7,609 bases of DNA from Chloroflexota bacterium (GCA_021796155.1 JAJYOO010000103.1:1-7609); one strand, 5' to 3'. Positions 1 through 5,756 are shown, counted from the first letter of the stretch. Numbers and translations: made by a program. The notes: generated by a model not told the origin, from the letters alone.

Positions 1-218
1 TGCTGAAGCCGGGCGGTCATCTTATTGTATCCGGCCCCACCGAAAATATCTTTTACCGGCTTGGCCGACGTTTAGCAGGGCCAGAGTATTCCGGCAAATA
101 TCATGAGCGCAGTATAACCGAGGTCAAAAAGAAGTTGAGTCAGCTTGCTCATGTAGAAACTATTGCTACATTGTACTGGCTAATTCCACTCTTTGAAATT
201 TTTGCCGCAGTCATCTGA
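1..218 (+). CDS. SAM-dependent methyltransferase, C-terminal end (partial)
   Basis: This open frame enters from the left edge (first whole codon at 3) and ends at TGA 216-218, leaving 71 visible residues. It begins LKPGGHLIVSGPTEN, which matches the 'LKPGG' strand-turn late in the Rossmann core of class I SAM-dependent methyltransferases (UbiE/Methyltransf_11 type). The following YRLGRRLAG and YHERSI segments look like the variable C-terminal cap. The SAM-binding glycine motif and the substrate-binding part lie outside the window, so the substrate cannot be named. The last residues (LYWLIPLFEIFAAVI) are hydrophobic and could be a packed helix or lie near a membrane. The next gene starts 37 nt downstream but appears to have its own promoter. 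Class assignment is fairly secure from the LKPGG motif; the specific role is unknown. Confidence 0.7.
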   Translation, partial: LKPGGHLIVSGPTENIFYRLGRRLAGPEYSGKYHERSITEVKKKLSQLAHVETIATLYWLIPLFEIFAAVI

Positions 219-221
219 GAG

Positions 222-249
222 TTGTTTTTTATTTGGAGAAATGTATACT
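222..249 (+). promoter_or_regulatory. Candidate promoter for a leaderless mRNA
   Basis: TTGTTT (222-227) and TATACT (244-249) are separated by 16 nt. The -10-like hexamer ends 6 nt before the ATG at 256, so transcription would start at or beside the start codon. An in-frame TGA at 250-252 rules out a longer N-terminus. The only purine-rich run, GAGG at 251-254, is too close to the ATG to act as a ribosome binding site. The -10 match is good and the -35 match is only partial. The leaderless reading is an inference. Confidence 0.45.
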
Positions 250-255
250 TGAGGC

Positions 256-1917
256 ATGGAGAGTCTGCCATATATTCCCGGCCTCAAACCGGCGGATCCT
301 GGCCCGCTATCGCGATTCATTCCTCCCCTCGAAGAAGGGACAGTTTCAACGTGGTTGTCGCATCACATTCCGCCCTTCGACGCGGCTCAGGGCAAGCCTT
401 CAAGCTGGCTGCTCGATCCTTTTGGTTTCGCTCCCCGATTGCCTCTTGAGGCCGCTCGCGCCGGATATCGCGTTCTCGTCACAGCCAACAATCCAATTAC
501 GCGCTTTCTATTAGAAATCGCAGCGGACCCGCCATCCGAATCTGATTTCAAAGCCGCGCTCGCGGATTTAGCCGTCTCGAAAAAAGGCGATGAACGATTG
601 GAGACCCATCTTCAATCGCTTTACCTGACCAAGTGTGAAAAATGTGGGAACGAAATTCAAGCGCAAGCTTTTCTTTGGCGCAAAGATGAAGACGTACCGT
701 TTGCCCGAATTTACGAATGCAAAAATTGTGGTGATAAAGGCGAGCGTATCACAACATTCGAAGATATCGAACGCGCAAAAAAGATTGCCGCGACGGACGC
801 GTTGCATCGTTCACGAGCGCTTGAACGTGTGACGAGTCTGGATGATGAAAACCGCGCGTTTGCTGAAGAGGCCATCCAGCATTATCTGCCGCGTCCGCTT
901 TATGTGCTGACCACAATCATCAATCGCCTCGACAGCTTGAATCTCACATCCGAGCGTCGACGCGCATTGACTGCATTGATTCTCATGGCATGTGACGCGG
1001 GCAACACATTGTGGGGCCATCCCGCCGAAAGGCCGAGACCAAAACAACTATCCACGTCAAGCCAATTCCGCGAGCATAACATTTGGAAAATGCTCGAGGA
1101 CGGAATCGCTTCATGGACAGAGGCTGCCTCCAGCGTCCCGTGTGTGGCGTGGCCGAATCGAATCCCGGAAAGCGGCGGCATTTGTATTTATGAAGGCCGT
1201 CTCAAAGGCCTCGCGCATGAAGTCAAAAAGGAGATTCCTATCGCGGCTGTGATCGGATCGCTGCCGCGTCCCAACCAGGCGTTTTGGACTCTTTCGGCTT
1301 TATGGGCTGGTTGGCTGTGGGGAGGTTCAGCCGTCGAGCCATACAAGATCGCATTGCGCCGCCGACGATACGATTGGGCGTGGAATGCGACCGCGTTAAG
1401 TTCAGCGTTTAAACATCTCTTTGAATTGCTGGCAATCGGCACACCATTCTTTGGATTATTGTCCGAAGCTGAACCACTTTTTCTCACGTCCGTATTGACG
1501 GCAGCCAGCGCGGCGGAATTCGATTTGAAGGGTTTGGCTTTACGGACAGAACACGATCCGATCCAAATTGTGTGGGAACGCGGCGAACATTTGAAGCGCG
1601 AAATTGCCAAACCAAATGTGGAAGCAATTCAAAAAGCTGTACAAGCCCATCTTACCGAACGCGGCGAACCCGCAAGTTATCTTCATGTTCATGCTGCGGC
1701 GTTGCTGGCATTGAACGAATCCCATTCGTTGAAAAATCCGGATGAAGAATTCGACGTTGTATTACGAGCAATTCAACCGTTGATGGAAACTGCCTTGAAA
1801 GATGATGATCGCTTTGTTCATCATTCGACGGGCGAAAGCATCGAGACCGGATTATGGAGTCTGCGCGAGCCATCGCAAACCGAATCGCTGGCTGCCGCGT
1901 CGAAGTGGAAATCGTAA
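256..1917 (+). CDS. DNA-methylase-like protein with zinc ribbon (N-terminal part, probably frameshifted)
   Basis: 553 residues resembling the adenine-specific DNA methylases that carry a Zn-ribbon (COG1743-like). D54-P-F-G-F-A-P-R with LEAARAGYRV corresponds to the SAM-binding 'DPFxGxG..LEAxRxG' motif, and N78-N-P-I to the following 'D/N-x-NP' strand. C127-x2-C130 and C155-x2-C158 form a four-cysteine zinc ribbon. Around 333-356 the segment IGSLPRPNQAFW, then a tryptophan-rich LSALWAGWLWG, sits where such enzymes have DPPY/NPPY; that tetrad is absent, so catalytic activity is doubtful. ATG 256 is the first start after an in-frame TGA (250-252) and follows a -10-like box closely. The frame ends in LAAASKWKS at 1917, while the next frame, already open from 1854, continues with family-like sequence. 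The two probably form one gene broken by a lost base near 1894. Residues 41-48 appear to come from a dispersed repeat. Function is unproven: a degenerate methylase or a DNA-binding relative. Confidence 0.6.
   Translation: MESLPYIPGLKPADPGPLSRFIPPLEEGTVSTWLSHHIPPFDAAQGKPSSWLLDPFGFAPRLPLEAARAGYRVLVTANNPITRFLLEIAADPPSESDFKAALADLAVSKKGDERLETHLQSLYLTKCEKCGNEIQAQAFLWRKDEDVPFARIYECKNCGDKGERITTFEDIERAKKIAATDALHRSRALERVTSLDDENRAFAEEAIQHYLPRPLYVLTTIINRLDSLNLTSERRRALTALILMACDAGNTLWGHPAERPRPKQLSTSSQFREHNIWKMLEDGIASWTEAASSVPCVAWPNRIPESGGICIYEGRLKGLAHEVKKEIPIAAVIGSLPRPNQAFWTLSALWAGWLWGGSAVEPYKIALRRRRYDWAWNATALSSAFKHLFELLAIGTPFFGLLSEAEPLFLTSVLTAASAAEFDLKGLALRTEHDPIQIVWERGEHLKREIAKPNVEAIQKAVQAHLTERGEPASYLHVHAAALLALNESHSLKNPDEEFDVVLRAIQPLMETALKDDDRFVHHSTGESIETGLWSLREPSQTESLAAASKWKS
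371..400 (+). repeat. Dispersed REP-like element captured in frame
   Basis: The stretch contains GCCCT (372-376) and AGGGC (389-393) as inverted arms around a TTCGACGCGGCTC core. It resembles the short 'CCCTTCGAC..GCTCAGGGC' palindromes that I recall as scattered through many bacterial genomes, including Chloroflexota. It is read in frame as PFDAAQGKPS (residues 40-49), just before the D54PFG motif, and looks like an insertion between HHIPP and SWLLDPFG. Copy number in this genome cannot be judged from the window. Confidence 0.45.
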
Positions 1918-2495
1918 CCTTTCTTCAAAAACATCCCGAAAGCATTTATCTCGAAATCGAAGACGCACTTTATCAAAAGTTCACCGGTTTGCTGACGCCG
2001 TCGAAAGCTATGATTTATGCAGTGTTGGATTCGTATGCCGAAAGAAATGGCGCAAGATGGAAATTGAGGCAGGAAGACCAGGCATCCATACGCCGCGCGG
2101 ATCTGAGAAAGACCGAAGAGTTAATTCTTTCTATTGGCAAACGCTTGGAATATCAGACTCATGGACAGGATCAAATTCTATTTTGGAGAGAAAGTAAAAA
2201 ACCAGCACGCGTATTTTTTGTTCTGGCTTCAGCGTTGGTCGGACGCGTGTTGGTCAATAATTCTTTTCAACCATCGCAGAGCATTATCGTTGTCCCTGGC
2301 GGACGCGCGGCGCTCGTCGCTTACAAAGAGCAGCGCGACCCGCAATTGGCGGAGCGGATGAAAAGTTATCGGGTGGTGAAATATCGTTTAGTGCGTGCCC
2401 TCTTCGAGGTCCCGGTATTGACACGGGAAACGTTCGATGAACAGATCACCAGCGATCCGGTCGAACAGGCAAAAGGTCAGATGATGATGTTCTAA
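1854..2495 (+). CDS. C-terminal part of the methylase-like protein (second frame of a probable frameshifted gene)
   Basis: 213 codons from ATG 1854 to TAA 2493-2495, in the -1 frame relative to the upstream gene and overlapping it by 64 nt. No Shine-Dalgarno sequence precedes ATG 1854. The first 15 residues (MESARAIANRIAGCR) look unlike the rest, whereas RVEVEIVTFLQKHP from 1896 on reads as natural protein, so the ATG is probably not a real start. One added base between 1894 and 1895 would join the upstream frame as ESLADRVEVEIVTFLQ. The first ~70 residues after the junction, with EIEDALYQKFTGLLTPS (34-50) and WKLRQED (69-75), could be a winged-helix-like domain. The rest has a hydrophobic core (VFFVLASALVGRVLV, 120-134) and PGGRAALVAYKEQRDP (148-163), then VVKYRLVRALFE. 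I do not recognise this last domain. A genuinely separate overlapping gene remains possible. Confidence 0.6.
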   Translation: MESARAIANRIAGCRVEVEIVTFLQKHPESIYLEIEDALYQKFTGLLTPSKAMIYAVLDSYAERNGARWKLRQEDQASIRRADLRKTEELILSIGKRLEYQTHGQDQILFWRESKKPARVFFVLASALVGRVLVNNSFQPSQSIIVVPGGRAALVAYKEQRDPQLAERMKSYRVVKYRLVRALFEVPVLTRETFDEQITSDPVEQAKGQMMMF

Positions 2496-2560
2496 CACTT
2501 GTCATATTATTCAAAAGATTAACGGATGATATGTGATTCGGCATATATCCATTTCTGTTT

Positions 2561-2566
2561 TAGAAT
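2561..2566 (+). promoter_or_regulatory. -10-like box for a leaderless lipoprotein mRNA
   Basis: TAGAAT ends 6 nt before the ATG at 2573, the same geometry as TATACT before the ATG at 256. No purine-rich ribosome binding site lies between it and the ATG (the spacer is CACTCC). A -35 match at the proper distance is poor (TTCGGC at 2537-2542). The repeated spacing in two genes is the main support. Confidence 0.4.
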
Positions 2567-2572
2567 CACTCC

Positions 2573-3643
2573 ATGCGTACGTTTGTTTTGATTTCACTTT
2601 GCACGATTTTCGCCCTGACCTCGTGCAGCATTACCATTTCTGCGCCATCAACGCCAAATCCTACACCGTTCTTTGTCACCGCGACACTGCCGCCAACATC
2701 CACGTCGTATGCGGGCGCAGTCGCGACAACTTCGGCCACTCCCGTTGGATTTGTTTCAACGGCTCTTTCTGCGACGCCGAACGGCACGCCGTTTTCGATG
2801 ACCGCCTCGCCCGATTGCAAAGACTCCGCCGTATTGCTTCAGGATGTGACCATTCCCGACGGAACCAACGTTCCGCGCGGCTCGAAATTCACGAAGACGT
2901 GGCAGTTCAAAAATAACGGACAATGTCCATGGAATGGATATAACATCGTCTTTGTTTCCGGCGACCAAATGAGTACGCCGCTTGCCGCACCGATCCCGCC
3001 GACCGCGCCGGGGTCAACCGTCAACATTTCTGTTGATCTGGTCGCGCCGACCGCCGACGGGATCTATACCGGTTACTTCGAGCTTCACAATTCCAATGGC
3101 GTTACTGTGCCAATTGGAATCGAACAGGATTTCTGGGTGGAGATCACGGTTGGCAATGCAGTCATCCCGCAACCAACCGAGATCACGCCAACGGCTCAAA
3201 ACGGGACGCCGGTCAGTGTGCCGCGGGGCCCGTTGAGCTGCCAATATACGGTCAGCGCTTCATATCCGGACGAGATCGTGAGTCTAATCAACAACGCGCG
3301 TACACAAGCGGGACTCAAAGCATTGAATGTCAACCTCCAATTAACCGCAGCCGCTCAAGGTCATAGCATTGATATGGCATGTCACGGCTTGCTGAGTCAT
3401 ACCGGTTCGGATGCCTCGACCATCGGCCAGCGCATTTCAGCGGAAGGCTATCCTGCAACTTTTTATGAAGAGATGATTTATGGCGGAGGCTACCCGCAGA
3501 ATGCGTTCAACTGGTGGATGAATGATCCAACCCATCATGCCGTTATTTTCGACACGCGCATAACCGATATCGGCGTCGGATACGCCTACATTGCCGACAC
3601 CGCTGCCGGCAGTTATTACACCGTGGATGTTGGAAGTCAATAA
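2573..3643 (+). CDS. Lipoprotein with NBR1-like Ig-like domain and CAP/SCP domain
   Basis: 356 residues. The N-terminus is a lipoprotein signal: a basic residue, a hydrophobic run and the lipobox L15-T-S-C18, so C18 would be lipidated and the protein anchored outside the membrane. A low-complexity Thr/Pro/Ser/Ala linker follows (about 20-80). Residues 82-193 match the 'next to BRCA1' Ig-like fold: C82, DVTIPDGTNV, FTKTWQFKNNGQCPW with C118, then FVSGDQM and a closing GYFELHN..WVEITV. C82 and C118 could form a disulphide. Residues 230-356 are a bacterial CAP/SCP (YkwD-type) domain: EIVSLINNARTQAGL, HSIDMACHG (H264), LSHTGSDASTIGQRISAEGY (H276), E299/E300, WWMNDPTHH (H321/H322) and IGVGYAYI..TVDVG. 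The usual 'GENIA' and 'HRANIL' motifs are altered to EEMIYGG and HHAVIF. Bacterial CAP proteins of this kind are mostly uncharacterised; a cell-surface role is inferred. The start is set by the signal peptide. Confidence 0.85.
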   Translation: MRTFVLISLCTIFALTSCSITISAPSTPNPTPFFVTATLPPTSTSYAGAVATTSATPVGFVSTALSATPNGTPFSMTASPDCKDSAVLLQDVTIPDGTNVPRGSKFTKTWQFKNNGQCPWNGYNIVFVSGDQMSTPLAAPIPPTAPGSTVNISVDLVAPTADGIYTGYFELHNSNGVTVPIGIEQDFWVEITVGNAVIPQPTEITPTAQNGTPVSVPRGPLSCQYTVSASYPDEIVSLINNARTQAGLKALNVNLQLTAAAQGHSIDMACHGLLSHTGSDASTIGQRISAEGYPATFYEEMIYGGGYPQNAFNWWMNDPTHHAVIFDTRITDIGVGYAYIADTAAGSYYTVDVGSQ

Positions 3644-3644
3644 A

Positions 3645-3678
3645 TCACCGGACCGCGACCGGATCGTAGTGAATTTTT
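3645..3678 (+). terminator. Weak candidate intrinsic terminator after the lipoprotein gene
   Basis: CCGG (3648-3651) can pair with CCGG (3659-3662) around a 7-nt loop, and TCAC (3645-3648) with GTGA (3669-3672) as an alternative outer stem. Five T residues follow at 3674-3678. The stem is short or interrupted, so this is only a candidate. The rest of the gap up to 3827 is AT-rich and holds a TATACA (3763-3768) without a good -35 partner. Confidence 0.3.
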
Positions 3679-3827
3679 AACACACACATCAAGCAATAAT
3701 CCTTATATTTGTGCCATTTAACATTTTTCCATCCGAAAATCTTCCAAAAAACATCTAAATTTTATACATAACTTTTTGAACCTGCCTCCGACAGTGTAAG
3801 TGTAATTCAGATCATCTTGGAGGTAGC

Positions 3828-4466
3828 ATGAAAGAGCAAGTTCGTTTAGTAGTTTTGTCTGTATTCTTATTGGCCGCCTTGGCATTCAGCGCCGTAGGTG
3901 TAATGGCGATGGAACCTACCCAGGGTCAGGGTGTTATGGCGTCCACTGCATCGCCTTCGGCAACTGTATCGCCGACTCCCGCATCAAACAATAATGAAGT
4001 TGTCGGAACAATCTCCGCGATCGATTCGAGCAGCATCACCATCAACGGGATTGTTTATATGCTGGCGACCAACGCCGAGATTCAAGGCAGTTTCCAAGTC
4101 GGCGATATGGTCAAATTGGAATTCTTCGTTGATGCCAATGGCAACCTGGTCGCTTATGAAGTCAGTGTGCCCGAATCATCTGGTACGGGCATCGAACCAA
4201 CTGGCACTGCTGAACCCACCGAGGTTGAACCAACTGAAACTGCTATCAGCACAGAACCAGTTAGTACCGAATCGTTTGACACACCAGAACCAACCAAAAC
4301 CATGGAACCTGTCAGTACCGAAGAATCATTTGGCACGCCAGCTCCGGTGAGCACAGAACCGGTAAGCACGGAATCTTTCGTCCCTGACCAACATCCGAAC
4401 GGATCGGGTTCCAATCCTAGAAATCAAAATCCAGGTTCCGGCGGTTCAGGCAATTCCGGTAATTAG
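3828..4466 (+). CDS. Secreted DUF5666-type protein with Thr/Glu/Pro-rich tail
   Basis: 212 residues. ATG 3828 is preceded by a strong ribosome binding site (GGAGGT, 3819-3824). Residues 1-27 form a signal peptide: K2, R6, a hydrophobic core, and V-M-A before M28. A short Ser/Thr/Pro spacer leads to a compact all-beta module at 57-114 (EVVGTISAIDSSSITINGIVYML, then FQVGDMVKLEFFVDANGNLVAYEV). That pattern fits DUF5666-like domains, small OB-like beta modules common in secreted bacterial proteins and of unknown function. From 115 the chain is disordered: EPT-rich sequence with repeats of EPVSTESF, then a Gly/Ser/Asn tail ending GSGGSGNSGN. There is no sortase motif, lipobox or C-terminal membrane helix, so it is probably released or loosely held at the surface. 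It appears monocistronic, with a structured 3' region and a clear terminator. The domain call is moderately sure; no biochemical role can be assigned. Confidence 0.75.
   Translation: MKEQVRLVVLSVFLLAALAFSAVGVMAMEPTQGQGVMASTASPSATVSPTPASNNNEVVGTISAIDSSSITINGIVYMLATNAEIQGSFQVGDMVKLEFFVDANGNLVAYEVSVPESSGTGIEPTGTAEPTEVEPTETAISTEPVSTESFDTPEPTKTMEPVSTEESFGTPAPVSTEPVSTESFVPDQHPNGSGSNPRNQNPGSGGSGNSGN
4248..4379 (+). repeat. Imperfect in-frame repeats of an EPVSTESF unit
   Basis: STEPVSTESF is encoded at 4248-4277 and again at 4350-4379; a diverged copy, MEPVSTEESF, lies at 4302-4331. The two exact peptide copies differ at several wobble positions, so the peptide is conserved better than the DNA. This points to old duplication with selection for composition rather than a fresh expansion. 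Confidence 0.6.
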
Positions 4467-4479
4467 TACCCATCACGGC

Positions 4480-4556
4480 ATCATAAGATCGGTCGCGCTG
4501 ACTGGGCCGTTTGACCGAATCTTGTGATCTCACTCCTTCCTGTCCGATAAGACAGG
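4480..4556 (+). other. Structured 3' region: 15-bp hairpin followed by 6-bp hairpin
   Basis: Positions 4480-4494 pair with 4513-4528 in 15 base pairs, with one G-U wobble (4484/4524) and one bulged A (4518), around an 18-nt loop. A second perfect hairpin, CCTGTC (4539-4544) and GACAGG (4551-4556) with loop CGATAA, follows 10 nt later. Both lie between the DUF5666-like stop codon and the terminator, so they would sit in that mRNA's 3' UTR or form a small processed RNA. No known RNA family is recognised. The structure was read by eye, not folded computationally. Confidence 0.5.
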
Positions 4557-4558
4557 GT

Positions 4559-4594
4559 AAAAACTCTCCGCATGGACGGGGAGTTTTTATTTTT
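4559..4594 (+). terminator. Rho-independent terminator
   Basis: AAAAACTCTCCG (4559-4570) pairs with CGGGGAGTTTTT (4577-4588) around the loop CATGGA, 12 pairs including one U-G wobble. The tract continues as TTTTTATTTTT. This is a textbook intrinsic terminator that ends the DUF5666-like transcript and insulates the carotenoid genes downstream. Confidence 0.9.
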
Positions 4595-4647
4595 ATGAAG
4601 CTAGACTATCCGTGTTGAAATGTGAATTTTAGAAACCTCGAAGATGC

Positions 4648-4685
4648 ATCGCCGTACATATCCGTGGCGATTTATTTCCAAATAA
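4648..4685 (+). promoter_or_regulatory. Two palindromes upstream of the crtB-like gene, possible operators
   Basis: ATCGCC (4648-4653) and GGCGAT (4666-4671) are inverted arms 12 nt apart. Directly after lies TTATTT-CC-AAATAA (4672-4685), a 14-bp palindrome. Both are in the 124-bp gap between the terminator and the crtB-like start. Carotenoid operons are often controlled by light or redox regulators, but no regulator gene is in view and neither site matches an operator I can name. A confident -35/-10 pair was not found here. Confidence 0.25.
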
Positions 4686-4718
4686 TTTGTCTTTGAAACG
4701 CAAGTTGAGAAGGAAAAC

Positions 4719-5648
4719 ATGTCTAGCTTAACCTTGAGAGCGGATGGTTTGAAATTTGAAAGCAAATCATCGAATTCAATACAAGCCGCCGCGATCACTC
4801 ATTCAGCCAGCAAACAAACATATTTCACGATTCGTCTGCTTGTGGATCGCGACCGGGTCGCGGACGCGTATCGTGCTTATGCTTATTTCCGCTGGGTGGA
4901 TGATCAACTCGATCAAAACGGGATGTCGAAGCATGAGCGTCTTCTATTTGCAGGGCATCAACAGGCGCTGATCAATCGCTGCTATCGCGGTGATTGGCCG
5001 CGTCACGCATCGGATGAGGAATCAATGCTGGTGGAGTTGATCCATTCCGGGCGCGGAGAACGAAGCGGCTTGTGGTCTTACATCCAACACATGATGACGG
5101 TCATGGCTTTCGACGCCGAACGTCGTGGGCATTTGATATCCGCCGATGAACTGAACGGATACACGTGCAATCTTGCAACCGCAGTTACCGAAGCAATGCA
5201 TTATTTCATCGGGCATAAATGTAAATCGCCGCGGGACGAAACGCGTTATCTTGCCGTCAGCGCGGCGCACATCACGCACATGCTGCGCGATACGCTGGAT
5301 GATGTCAAAGCCGGATACTTCAACATTCCGCGTGAAGTTGTCGAAGAAAACCATATTGACCCACGTGACGTTGAAAATGACGCGTACCGAAAGTGGATCA
5401 GGGACCGCCTCGAACTTGCCCGAGCCTGCTTCCACGCTGGACGGCGTTATCTCGTCCGAGTCGAGAATCCACGCTGCCGCATCGCAGGTTTTGCCTACAC
5501 CACGCGATTTGAATCGGTGCTGTCAGCCATCGAAAGCGATAATTATCATTTGCGGCCTGCATATCCTGAATATAAAAGTTTTGCATCGGCTTTGATGATG
5601 GGATGGTCTGCAATGTCGCGGGCTTTTATTCCAGAACATGTTTTTTAA
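4719..5648 (+). CDS. crtB: Squalene/phytoene synthase family protein (CrtB-like)
   Basis: 309 residues, close to the usual length for bacterial phytoene synthases. ATG 4719 has a good ribosome binding site (GAGAAGGA, 4707-4714). The family's two aspartate-rich, Mg-diphosphate-binding motifs are present: D61-D-Q-L-D65 in YAYFRWVDDQLD and D191-T-L-D-D195 in HMLRDTLDDVKAGYFNIPRE. The enzyme should condense two prenyl diphosphates head to head, giving phytoene (C40) or a C30 analogue, at the cytoplasmic membrane face. The early SKQTYFTIRLLVDRDRVADAYRAYAYFRW corresponds to the substrate-binding helix normally written as S-F-x2-A..R-x2-A-x2-L-Y-A-F-C-R. The helix usually reading YCYxVAGxVG is here YTCNLATAVTEAMHYFIGH, a clear departure, so this is a divergent branch and substrate length is uncertain. 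The CrtI-type desaturase downstream supports a carotenoid role over hopanoid squalene synthesis. No prenyl diphosphate synthase gene is adjacent. Confidence 0.8.
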   Translation: MSSLTLRADGLKFESKSSNSIQAAAITHSASKQTYFTIRLLVDRDRVADAYRAYAYFRWVDDQLDQNGMSKHERLLFAGHQQALINRCYRGDWPRHASDEESMLVELIHSGRGERSGLWSYIQHMMTVMAFDAERRGHLISADELNGYTCNLATAVTEAMHYFIGHKCKSPRDETRYLAVSAAHITHMLRDTLDDVKAGYFNIPREVVEENHIDPRDVENDAYRKWIRDRLELARACFHAGRRYLVRVENPRCRIAGFAYTTRFESVLSAIESDNYHLRPAYPEYKSFASALMMGWSAMSRAFIPEHVF

Positions 5649-5727
5649 CACAAAGGACACCAAGGGCACGAAGGATAGAAAATCAAATTCTGTTGTTTCC
5701 TTTGTGTACTTTGTACCCTTCGTGTTT
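5646..5727. repeat. Imperfect inverted repeat between the crtB-like and crtI-like genes
   Basis: 5646-5675 and 5698-5727 are inverted copies matching at 22 of 30 positions by hand alignment, several mismatches being wobble-compatible in RNA, with a 22-nt loop. The arms are built from ACACAAAGGACACC/GGGCACGAAGG-type words. I recall such 'CACAAAGG'-type palindromes as dispersed non-coding repeats in many bacterial genomes. The left arm begins within the crtB-like stop codon. The hairpin could stabilise or attenuate the shared mRNA. It has no transposase gene and is too short to be an insertion sequence. Confidence 0.6.
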
Positions 5728-5756
5728 GATCTCTTCACTTTACGAGACAAACTCAA

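Noticed and set aside
1188..1610. 140-codon minus-strand open frame inside the methylase-like gene
   Set aside because: Composition (Arg/Ser/Pro-rich) is typical of an antisense shadow; the plus strand has recognisable motifs.
1854..1917. Genuine translational coupling of two separate overlapping genes
   Set aside because: A 64-nt overlap is long for coupling, there is no ribosome binding site, and the protein-like sequence begins well inside the second frame; frameshift is the simpler reading, though not proven.
2503..2533. Ten-pair hairpin (2503-2512 with 2524-2533) between the methylase-like and lipoprotein genes
   Set aside because: AT-rich, two G-U pairs and no following T run, so not supported as a terminator; possibly chance.
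3763..3806. Promoter for the DUF5666-like gene (TATACA at 3763-3768, or TTGAAC at 3776-3781 with TGTAAT at 3801-3806)
   Set aside because: The first lacks a good -35 and the second has a 19-nt spacer; neither is convincing enough to list as a feature.
4154..4414. Minus-strand open frame rich in GSV/LTGS repeats opposite the DUF5666-like gene
   Set aside because: It mirrors the plus-strand Glu/Pro/Thr repeats, lies inside a gene with signal peptide, ribosome binding site and terminator, and has no initiation signal of its own.
5646..5727. Insertion sequence or transposon remnant
   Set aside because: No transposase fragment or target duplication is visible; only a short palindrome.
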